Source: Henriciella pelagia
Lineage (GTDB): Bacteria; Pseudomonadota; Alphaproteobacteria; Caulobacterales; Hyphomonadaceae
Direction: 5' to 3'
NCBI RefSeq assembly: GCF_002088945.1
Contig: NZ_NCSU01000012.1
Location: forward strand, 1-57,490
Length of the DNA stretch: 57,490 nt
Shown here: positions 51,166 through 57,490 of the stretch, piece after piece
How positions within the stretch are numbered: position 1 is the stretch's first letter
Layout: every line of letters begins with the position of its first letter
Notes under the pieces: generated by a model
Database searches by the model: none
What the model was told of the DNA's origin: nothing
What the model saw: the letters and a program-made list of their open reading frames with translations, nothing else
Program-made: the position numbers and the translations under genes

Positions 51166-51900
51166 TTAAGCTCCTGCGCCTTGCGGGCCGGAAGCCGGTC
51201 CACGCTGGTTGGTCGAACGGGCACGGGCCTGACCGGAATCTTCGGCCTTCTTGTCCTGTGCCATCGGGTCATGTTCCATGATCTCGCCTTTGTAGATCCA
51301 GACCTTCACGCCAATGATGCCGTAGGTCGTCTCTGCTTCGGCGGTGCCATAGTCGATGTCGGCGCGAAGCGTGTGCAGCGGCACGGAGCCTTCTGCATAC
51401 TGCTCGGTGCGCGCAATCTCTGCGCCGCCGAGACGGCCGGAAACCATGACACGAATACCAAGCGCGCCGAGGCGCATGGAGTTCTGGATCGCGCGCTTCA
51501 TGGCGCGGCGGAACGAACCGCGGCGCTCGAGCTGGCGAGCAATGTCTTCGGCAACCAGGGTCGCGTCGATCTCAGGCTTCCGGATCTCTACGAGGTTCAC
51601 GCGAACTTCGTCTTCCGTCATCTTTGAGAGCTTCTTGCGAAGCACTTCGATATCCGCACCCTTCTTGCCGATCACGAGGCCCGGACGGGCGGTGTGGATC
51701 GTGACGATGCACTTCTTGTGCGGGCGCTCGATGACGATGCGGGAGATACCAGCCTGCTTCAGCTGATCCTTGATCGTGTTGCGAATTTTCAGGTCTTCGT
51801 GAACCAGGCGGCCATAGTCTGCCGTGTCGGCATACCAGCGGCTGTCCCAGGTCCGGTTGATACCGAGACGCAGACCAACGGGGTTAATCTTCTGGCCCAT
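51166..51900 (-). CDS. rpsC: 30S ribosomal protein S3
   Basis: S3 forms part of the mRNA entry site. The 244-residue protein has [14 protein letters not shown], the KH domain ([18 protein letters not shown]) and the C-terminal [29 protein letters not shown] hydrophilic C-terminal tail ([16 protein letters not shown]) extends it, as in many alphaproteobacteria. Confidence 0.97.
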   Translation of the reverse strand: MGQKINPVGLRLGINRTWDSRWYADTADYGRLVHEDLKIRNTIKDQLKQAGISRIVIERPHKKCIVTIHTARPGLVIGKKGADIEVLRKKLSKMTEDEVRVNLVEIRKPEIDATLVAEDIARQLERRGSFRRAMKRAIQNSMRLGALGIRVMVSGRLGGAEIARTEQYAEGSVPLHTLRADIDYGTAEAETTYGIIGVKVWIYKGEIMEHDPMAQDKKAEDSGQARARSTNQRGPASGPQGAGA

Positions 51901-52289
51901 TATGCGGCCTCCGCTTCAACAGATGTGTCGCGCAGCACGATGGTCAGCTGCGAGAAGGGTTTCATGATGCGAGCCGCGCGGCCACGTGCACGAGCGCGGA
52001 TACGCTTCATGACGAGATTCTTGCCGACATGGGCTTCAGCGACGACCAGGCTGTCGATGTCAAGATTGTGGTTGTTCTCGGCGTTCGACATGGCCGACCA
52101 GAGTACCTTGTAGACGTCCTGGGCGGCACGCTTGCGCGAGAATTTCATCTCGTTCAGCGCGCGCTGGATCGGCATGCCGCGGATCTGCTGAGCCAAGAGG
52201 TTCAGCTTCTGCGGGCTGGAGCGATACATGCGCAGAACGGCGCGAGACTCGTTCGAAGCCTGACGGGGAGGATTCTTTGCCTTAGCCAT
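51900..52289 (-). CDS. rplV: 50S ribosomal protein L22
   Basis: L22 reaches into the exit tunnel. The 129-residue protein has the conserved VRGM-type loop ([17 protein letters not shown]), [27 protein letters not shown] and the beta-hairpin loop. Its stop overlaps the rpsC start by one base. Confidence 0.97.
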   Translation of the reverse strand: MAKAKNPPRQASNESRAVLRMYRSSPQKLNLLAQQIRGMPIQRALNEMKFSRKRAAQDVYKVLWSAMSNAENNHNLDIDSLVVAEAHVGKNLVMKRIRARARGRAARIMKPFSQLTIVLRDTSVEAEAA

Positions 52290-52291
52290 GG

Positions 52292-52570
52292 CTACTTCCT
52301 CTTCGCTTTCTTGTCGGCGCCATGACCGTAATAGGTACGGGTCGGCGCGAACTCACCGAATTTGTGACCAACCATTTCCTCTGTGACGAGGACTGGGACG
52401 AACTTGTTGCCATTGTGGACCTGAAAGTTCAGGCCAACGAATTGCGGCATGATTGTGGACCGGCGCGACCAGGTCTTGATGACCTCACGGCGCTCGGAAG
52501 CCTGAGCTTTTTCTGCCTTCTTGAGCAGATAGCCGTCGACGAACGGACCTTTCCAAACGGAACGTGGCAT
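52292..52570 (-). CDS. rpsS: 30S ribosomal protein S19
   Basis: The 92-residue protein starts [22 protein letters not shown] and has the conserved [36 protein letters not shown]. It binds 16S rRNA with S13. Confidence 0.98.
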   Translation of the reverse strand: MPRSVWKGPFVDGYLLKKAEKAQASERREVIKTWSRRSTIMPQFVGLNFQVHNGNKFVPVLVTEEMVGHKFGEFAPTRTYYGHGADKKAKRK

Positions 52571-52582
52571 ATCTCTCGCTCC

Positions 52583-53413
52583 CTAGCGTTTCGCGTTGCG
52601 GCGACGGATGATCAGACGATCCGAAGCCTGGGTCTTGCGGGTCTTAGGACCGCGGGTTTTCTTACCCCAAGGCGTCACCGGGTGACGGCCACCGGAGGTC
52701 TTGCCCTCACCACCACCGTGCGGGTGATCAACCGGGTTCATCGCAACACCGCGAACCTTCGGGCGCTTGCCGAGGTAGCGGGAACGACCGGCCTTGGAGA
52801 GGACCTTGTTCATATTGTCCGGGTTCGACACTGCGCCGACAGTTGCCAGGCAGCTGTCCGGCACCATGCGAAGCTCGCCCGAAGACAGCTTGATCTGGGC
52901 ATAGCCGGCGTCACGGCCAACCAGCTGAACATAGGTACCGGCGGAACGGGCGATCTGACCGCCCTTCTGAGGCTTGATTTCCACATTGTGGATAATCGTG
53001 CCGACGGGAATGTTCTTCAGTGGAAGAACGTTGCCCGGCTTGATGTCTGCCGTCTTGGACGTCACCACCGTGTCGCCGATCGCAAGACGTTGCGGCGCGA
53101 TGATGTAGGACTGCTCGCCGTCCTGATACTTGATCAGGGCGATGAAAGCCGTGCGGTTTGGATCATACTCAAGGCGCTCGACCGTCGCTGGGACATCCCA
53201 GCGGGTGCGCTTGAAGTCGACCTTGCGATAGAGACGCTTGGCGCCGCCACCGATACCGCGTGCGGTCACGCGTCCGAGATTGTTACGACCACCCGATTTG
53301 GTGAGGCCTTCGGTCAGCGATTTGACCGGACGGCCCTTGTGCAGCTCCGAGCGGTCAACAATGACGAGCTGGCGCTGGCCTGGGGAGGTCGGATTGAAAG
53401 TCTTGAGTGCCAT
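52583..53413 (-). CDS. rplB: 50S ribosomal protein L2
   Basis: L2 is required for subunit joining and peptidyl transfer. The 276-residue protein has [39 protein letters not shown] and [28 protein letters not shown], with the essential histidine in HPHGGGEG. Confidence 0.98.
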   Translation of the reverse strand: MALKTFNPTSPGQRQLVIVDRSELHKGRPVKSLTEGLTKSGGRNNLGRVTARGIGGGAKRLYRKVDFKRTRWDVPATVERLEYDPNRTAFIALIKYQDGEQSYIIAPQRLAIGDTVVTSKTADIKPGNVLPLKNIPVGTIIHNVEIKPQKGGQIARSAGTYVQLVGRDAGYAQIKLSSGELRMVPDSCLATVGAVSNPDNMNKVLSKAGRSRYLGKRPKVRGVAMNPVDHPHGGGEGKTSGGRHPVTPWGKKTRGPKTRKTQASDRLIIRRRNAKR

Positions 53414-53423
53414 ACTTGCTCTC

Positions 53424-53723
53424 CTACAGTCCGGTCGTGATGTCGACGGACTGTCCGTCTTTCAGGGTGACGATCGCTTTTTTGGTGTCAGAGCGGAACC
53501 CGAGCTTCCCACGGAAGCGCTTGGTCTTGCCTTTGACCTTGATCGTGTTGACCTTGGTCACGTCCACTTTGAACAGCGCCTCAACCGCTTCCTTGATGTC
53601 CTTCTTGTTGGCGGACAGGGGAACGGAGAAAACGATCTTGTTTTCTTCTGCAAGCAGGGTCGACTTTTCCGTAATGACCGGAGCGAGCAGCGTATCGTAA
53701 TTGTGTGCCTTCACGTCAGCCAT
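53424..53723 (-). CDS. rplW: 50S ribosomal protein L23
   Basis: L23 is the exit-tunnel docking site for trigger factor and SRP. The 99-residue protein has [21 protein letters not shown] and [20 protein letters not shown]. It lies three bases after rplD. Confidence 0.97.
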   Translation of the reverse strand: MADVKAHNYDTLLAPVITEKSTLLAEENKIVFSVPLSANKKDIKEAVEALFKVDVTKVNTIKVKGKTKRFRGKLGFRSDTKKAIVTLKDGQSVDITTGL

Positions 53724-53726
53724 GGC

Positions 53727-54371
53727 TTATTTCCCTTCCTTGGCTTTCGCTTCGAAGCGAGCACCGATGCCCTCAAGAGCGCTCTTGGTCACAACAAGCT
53801 GCTTGCGGCGCAGGATGTCGTAGACGTTGAGGCCAGCAACCGGCAGCACGTCGATATTTGGAATGTTGCGCGCGGCCTTTGCGAAGTTGTCGTCAACTTC
53901 GGCGCCGGCAATAATCAGGGCATTATCAACACCAAGCCCCTTGAACTTGGCGGACAGTTCTTTCGTCTTCGCAGCATCGAGCTTCGCATCATCGATGATG
54001 ATCAGCGCGTCGCCCTTGACCTTCGCAGAAAGCGCATGCGCCAGAGCGAGCTTGCGAACCTTCTTCGGCAGGTCGTGTGCGTGGCTGCGGACACGAGGAC
54101 CATGAGCAACCGCACCACCCACAAAGATGGGCGCATTGCGCGAACCGTGGCGAGCGCCGCCAGACCCTTTCTGGCGGATAAATTTCTTGGTCGTGACGGA
54201 GACTTCGTCGCGCGACTGGGTCTTGTGCGTGCCAGCCTGGCGTTTCGCCAGCTGCCAGCGGACCGTGCGATGCAGCAGGTCGGCGCGAATGTCGGTCAGG
54301 CCGAATACGGCCTCATCAACTGTCGCTTTGCCCGCGGCTTTGCCGTCCAGAGTTTTGACTGCGAGTTCCAT
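53727..54371 (-). CDS. rplD: 50S ribosomal protein L4
   Basis: L4 lines the exit tunnel and in gammaproteobacteria represses the S10 operon. The 214-residue protein has [27 protein letters not shown], the conserved loop, and [22 protein letters not shown]. Its start overlaps the rplC stop by one base. Confidence 0.97.
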   Translation of the reverse strand: MELAVKTLDGKAAGKATVDEAVFGLTDIRADLLHRTVRWQLAKRQAGTHKTQSRDEVSVTTKKFIRQKGSGGARHGSRNAPIFVGGAVAHGPRVRSHAHDLPKKVRKLALAHALSAKVKGDALIIIDDAKLDAAKTKELSAKFKGLGVDNALIIAGAEVDDNFAKAARNIPNIDVLPVAGLNVYDILRRKQLVVTKSALEGIGARFEAKAKEGK

Positions 54372-55165
54372 TATTCACCAGCCTCCGATTCCTCGGCCTC
54401 TACTTTTTTCTCAGCGCCACCCTTGGTGCGGAACGAACCAGCAGCGGGCGCATCCTCAGGAAGCGCCCTCTTCACCGCATCGCGCACCTCAACATATGAA
54501 CCGTCATGACCCGGGATTGCGCCCTTCACGAGGATGATGCCGCGCTCAGCGTCGGTGCGAACGACCTCGAGATTCTGGACGGTGACACGGTCGACACCAT
54601 AGTGACCGGCCATCTTCTTCCCTTTGAACACCTTGCCCGGATCCTGACACTGGCCAGTCGAACCGTGGGAACGGTGAGAAATGGAAACACCATGTGAAGC
54701 ACGAAGGCCACCAAAGTTCCAGCGCTTCATGGCGCCAGAGAAACCGCGGCCTAGCGAAACGCCAGCAACGTCGACGCGCTGACCGACCGCAAAGTGGTCT
54801 GCAACAACTTCTGCACCGACTTCAGGCAGATCGCCACTCACGCGAAACTCCACGAGCTTGCGCTTCGGCGCGACACCGGCCTTGGCAAAAGCTTCACGTT
54901 GGGCTTTCGCCGTACGCTTGGCTTTGGCTTCGCCCGCGCCCATCACGACAGCAGTGTAGCCGTCATTACGGGTCACAGTGACCTTTTCTTTCTTCTTTCC
55001 GCGATTGACGCTGACTTCCCGGTCTTCGTCGGTGCGAAGGCCGACAACCTGACAGCCATCAAGCGAAAGGACGGTCACCGGAATGTGACGACCATTCTCG
55101 TTAAAGATACGCGTCATGCCCAGCTTGCGGGCAATAACGCCGGAACGTTGAGCCGGAAGGGCCAT
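54371..55165 (-). CDS. rplC: 50S ribosomal protein L3
   Basis: L3 assembles early and lies under the peptidyl-transferase centre. The 264-residue protein has [57 protein letters not shown] and a C-terminal acidic/lysine extension. ATG 55165 is one base after the rpsJ stop and has GGGAG upstream; the longer frame to 55204 would overlap rpsJ and is rejected. Confidence 0.96.
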   Translation of the reverse strand: MALPAQRSGVIARKLGMTRIFNENGRHIPVTVLSLDGCQVVGLRTDEDREVSVNRGKKKEKVTVTRNDGYTAVVMGAGEAKAKRTAKAQREAFAKAGVAPKRKLVEFRVSGDLPEVGAEVVADHFAVGQRVDVAGVSLGRGFSGAMKRWNFGGLRASHGVSISHRSHGSTGQCQDPGKVFKGKKMAGHYGVDRVTVQNLEVVRTDAERGIILVKGAIPGHDGSYVEVRDAVKRALPEDAPAAGSFRTKGGAEKKVEAEESEAGE

Positions 55166-55166
55166 C

Positions 55167-55487
55167 TTAGCGCGCTCCCTCAAGTTTGATTTCGATACCA
55201 ACACCCGCCGACAGGTCGAGCTTCATGAGCGCGTCAACCGTCTGCGGGGTTGGGTCCACGATATCGAGAATGCGCTTGTGCGTGCGGATCTCGAACTGAT
55301 CGCGGGATTTTTTGTCGATGTGCGGAGAGCGGTTCACAGTGAAACGCTCAATGCGGGTCGGCAGCGGGATCGGGCCACGCACGTCAGCGCCAGTGCGCTT
55401 CGCAGTCGACACGATTTCCTTCGCCGACAGATCGAGGGCGCGGTGATCGAAGGCTTTCAGCCTGATCCGGATATTTTGTTTTTCCAT
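55167..55487 (-). CDS. rpsJ: 30S ribosomal protein S10
   Basis: S10 is a ribosomal protein that also binds NusG and NusB during antitermination. The 106-residue protein has [52 protein letters not shown] and ends [11 protein letters not shown] 55487 is chosen; upstream frames extend without conserved sequence. It is the first gene of the superoperon. The usual upstream tuf lies beyond the plus-strand cdd gene. Confidence 0.97.
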   Translation of the reverse strand: MEKQNIRIRLKAFDHRALDLSAKEIVSTAKRTGADVRGPIPLPTRIERFTVNRSPHIDKKSRDQFEIRTHKRILDIVDPTPQTVDALMKLDLSAGVGIEIKLEGAR

Positions 55488-55623
55488 CGTACGGTATCCC
55501 GTCCACATGAATGACGCGCCTAGGCGCACGCTATAATGGAGCGCCCTGACGCATTCGGCTGAATTGTCTGTTTCGGTGGGAAGCGTTTGCCACACGAGGC
55601 ACAGCCGACCCTTCGAAGGGCGC

Positions 55624-55652
55624 GGTGTATGGGATTTGTATCGGGCCGTCAA
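55624..55652 (-). promoter_or_regulatory. Candidate promoter of the S10 superoperon
   Basis: On the minus strand TTGACG (55652-55647) and TACACC (55629-55624) are separated by 17 bases, about 140 bases before rpsJ. A promoter is expected here because cdd separates rpsJ from tuf. The -35 is good and the -10 weak. Confidence 0.4.
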
Positions 55653-55779
55653 CACCGCAACGGTGAATCTTTACAGCGACCAGCAGCAAGTCATTCAGGA
55701 TCACCTCTTTTCAGTTGGACCCGTTTCATAACTTATGACCAAAATGGGCTGCGTGAACCGCGGAACCGGGGGAGCTGAA

Positions 55780-56160
55780 ATGAGTGACGACTTGCTTCAA
55801 GCGGCGCGCGCCGTGCGTGAAAATGCCCACGCGCCCTATTCCGACTTCCACGTTGGCGCTGCAATCCGAAGCCGCAGCGGCATCCATGTGGGCTGCAATG
55901 TCGAAAACGCCTCCTTTCCGGAAGGGACATGTGCCGAGGCGGGTGCCATATCCGCCATGGTGGCGGCAGGTGACACAGAAATACTCGAAGTCCTGATCTA
56001 TGCCGATGCCGACCGGCCGGTAGCGCCCTGCGGCGGCTGCCGACAGCGGCTCGCCGAATTCGCCGGCCCGGACGTGCCGGTCAGGCTTGCCAGCGAAAGG
56101 GGCATCGAATCGGAAACTACTCTTGGCGCGCTGTTGCCCGCCACTTTTAGATATGGCTGA
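55780..56160 (+). CDS. cdd: Cytidine deaminase
   Basis: It deaminates cytidine and deoxycytidine to uridine forms for pyrimidine salvage. The 126-residue protein is the short homotetrameric type, with zinc ligands Cys in EGTCAEAGA and the two in PCGGCRQRL, and the catalytic Glu in CAE. HVGCNVENASFPEG matches the substrate loop. ATG 55780 follows GGGGGAG. It is transcribed against the surrounding ribosomal genes, splitting the tuf-rpsJ junction. Confidence 0.96.
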   Translation: MSDDLLQAARAVRENAHAPYSDFHVGAAIRSRSGIHVGCNVENASFPEGTCAEAGAISAMVAAGDTEILEVLIYADADRPVAPCGGCRQRLAEFAGPDVPVRLASERGIESETTLGALLPATFRYG

Positions 56161-56234
56161 CCCAGCGGCACAACGCTTAACATTCAGGCCAGGTCCCGCC
56201 CCAATGAGTGCAGTTTCCTGCATCCAGACGAAAA

Positions 56235-56262
56235 AAGGGCCGCCCCGTTTGGAGCGGCCCTT
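56235..56262. terminator. Bidirectional intrinsic terminator cdd / tuf copy 2
   Basis: AAGGGCCGC and GCGGCCCTT form a 9-bp stem with a partly paired interior and GTTT loop. On the minus strand it is followed by six T residues, about 35 bases after tuf; on the plus strand it follows cdd. This ends the str operon before rpsJ. Confidence 0.9.
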
Positions 56263-56293
56263 GAATTATCGTCAGCCTTTTGGGCTGCGGAGT

Positions 56294-57490
56294 GTCTTAC
56301 TTCGTCACGCTGGAGACGACGCCTGCACCGACGGTGCGGCCGCCTTCGCGGATGGCGAAGCGCAGGCCCTGGTCCATGGCAATCGGCGCGATGAGCTCGA
56401 CTTCCATTTTGACGTTGTCGCCTGGCAGAACCATTTCCTTGTCCGCTGGAAGCTTCACAACACCCGTCACGTCCGTCGTACGGAAGTAGAATTGTGGACG
56501 GTAGTTGGTGAAGAATGGCGTGTGACGGCCACCCTCTTCCTTGGTCAGGATGTAGGCTTCTGCCTCGAACGTCGTGTGCGGCGTGATTGAACCTGGCTTA
56601 CACAGCACCTGGCCACGCTCGACGCCTTCACGGTCGATACCGCGGATCAGCGCGCCGATATTGTCGCCGGCCTGGCCCTGGTCGAGCAGCTTGCGGAACA
56701 TCTCGACGCCGGTAACCGTCGTCTTCTGCGTGTCGCGGATGCCGACAATCTCGACTTCCTCGCCAACCTTGATGATGCCCTGCTCCACACGGCCGGTCAC
56801 AACCGTACCGCGGCCGGAGATCGAGAACACGTCCTCGACCGGCATCAGGAACGGCTTGTCCAGCGGACGCTCTGGCGTCGGGATGTACTCGTCGACAGCG
56901 GCCATCAGCTCGATGATCTTGTCCTTGCCGATGTTCGCGTCGCGGCCTTCAACAGCGGCCAGCGCAGAACCGGCAACGATCGGAATGTCGTCGCCCGGGA
57001 AGTCGTAGGAGGACAGAAGCTCACGAACTTCCATCTCGACGAGCTCGAGAAGCTCTTCATCATCGACCTGGTCGACCTTGTTCAGGAACACAACAAGCGC
57101 AGGAACGCCAACCTGGCGGGCCAGCAGGATGTGCTCGCGCGTCTGCGGCATCGGGCCGTCAGCAGCGTTCACAACCAGGATCGCGCCGTCCATCTGCGCC
57201 GCACCCGTGATCATGTTCTTCACATAGTCAGCGTGACCCGGGCAGTCGACGTGCGCATAGTGACGGTTCTCAGTCTCATACTCGACGTGCGCGGTGTTGA
57301 TGGTGATGCCGCGGGCCTTCTCTTCTGGCGCATTGTCGATGTCCGCATAGGACTTCGCCGCACCGCCATAGGTCTCCGCCATCGTCATCGTGATCGCTGC
57401 CGTCAACGTCGTCTTGCCGTGGTCAACGTGGCCGATCGTGCCAATGTTCACGTGCGGCTTGTTCCGCTCAAACTTCTCCTTGGCCATGGG
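56294..57490. repeat. Terminal direct repeat, right copy (tuf)
   Basis: This 1,197-base segment repeats bases 1-1197 in the same orientation and runs to the last base of the window. It covers the tuf gene with three flanking bases at each side. Confidence 0.9.
56297..57487 (-). CDS. tuf: Elongation factor Tu (copy 2)
   Basis: The 396-residue product is identical to that of copy 1, with [13 protein letters not shown] and NKVD. From its position upstream of rpsJ on the same strand it is the copy expected in the str operon (rpsL-rpsG-fusA-tuf), whose other genes would lie beyond the right end. Unlike the usual arrangement it does not run into rpsJ: a strong terminator and the opposing cdd gene lie between. 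Confidence 0.98.
   Translation of the reverse strand: MAKEKFERNKPHVNIGTIGHVDHGKTTLTAAITMTMAETYGGAAKSYADIDNAPEEKARGITINTAHVEYETENRHYAHVDCPGHADYVKNMITGAAQMDGAILVVNAADGPMPQTREHILLARQVGVPALVVFLNKVDQVDDEELLELVEMEVRELLSSYDFPGDDIPIVAGSALAAVEGRDANIGKDKIIELMAAVDEYIPTPERPLDKPFLMPVEDVFSISGRGTVVTGRVEQGIIKVGEEVEIVGIRDTQKTTVTGVEMFRKLLDQGQAGDNIGALIRGIDREGVERGQVLCKPGSITPHTTFEAEAYILTKEEGGRHTPFFTNYRPQFYFRTTDVTGVVKLPADKEMVLPGDNVKMEVELIAPIAMDQGLRFAIREGGRTVGAGVVSSVTK

Noticed and set aside
52322..54509. Long plus-strand frames opposite rplB, rplW, rplD and rplC
   Set aside because: They are exact antisense shadows of highly conserved ribosomal genes in GC-rich DNA, without recognisable domains.
55532..55537. TATAAT on the plus strand as a cdd promoter
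   Set aside because: No -35-like sequence lies 16-18 bases upstream, and the distance to cdd is about 240 bases.
1..57490. Circular plasmid or phage with terminal repeats
   Set aside because: The repeat is the tuf gene, and the interior holds core chromosomal genes. Duplicate tuf genes explain it.
1..57490. CRISPR array or tandem repeat block
   Set aside because: No regularly spaced direct repeats were seen on reading the intergenic regions.

Overview
The window looks like chromosomal DNA of an alphaproteobacterium. The ribosomal gene order is alphaproteobacterial, and the general stress response uses the alphaproteobacterial PhyR-NepR-EcfG partner switch. The many CoA-, hydrolase- and MFS-type genes suggest the Hyphomonadaceae/Parvularculaceae neighbourhood; that family-level placement is inference. 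No prophage, insertion sequence, CRISPR array, plasmid or rRNA gene was found. The window starts and ends on the same 1,197-bp tuf sequence in direct orientation, so its ends probably reflect a tuf repeat in the genome or assembly and not a circular element.

Layout. 1-6 kb: tuf, the sugar-phosphate pair pgl-pgi, nusG-secE and an SMP-30 lactonase. 5.5-17.6 kb: a general stress response (GSR) island. Its core is nepR-ecfG-sensor kinase facing phyR. Around it lie genes for small envelope proteins (YqaE/Pmp3, DUF1328, entericidin, DUF883, a holin-III-like protein), a DUF7218-lipid kinase-metallophosphoesterase operon, a divergent glutamate dehydrogenase, a Crp/Fnr regulator, and a stand-alone protein resembling the sigma-like half of PhyR coupled to a tiny helical protein. 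Seven GGAAC-N15-17-CGTT promoters, all intergenic and correctly oriented, tie the island together. 17.6-28 kb: tRNA-Leu, thiolase, enoyl-CoA hydratase, a CinA-like protein, serine hydrolase, epoxide hydrolase, OsmC, a TauD-type dioxygenase, map and a cupin. 28-41.5 kb: radC, a DbpA-type helicase, a cyclase-family protein, three tandem MFS paralogues, thrB, rnhA, nitronate monooxygenase and an alpha/beta hydrolase. 41.5-55.5 kb: the complete S10-spc-alpha ribosomal superoperon on the minus strand (rpsJ to rplQ, including secY, adk and rpoA). 55.7-57.5 kb: cdd on the plus strand, placed between rpsJ and the second tuf copy.

How the parts fit. Known GSR biology says a HisKA_2 kinase controls PhyR phosphorylation, phospho-PhyR captures NepR, and EcfG is freed to read GGAAC/CGTT promoters. 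Here the switch sits inside part of its own predicted regulon. The most unusual part is the extra PhyR-like sigma-like domain (14237-14686) and its partner (14019-14240), which may form an accessory partner-switch module. This is inferred from sequence resemblance and position only.
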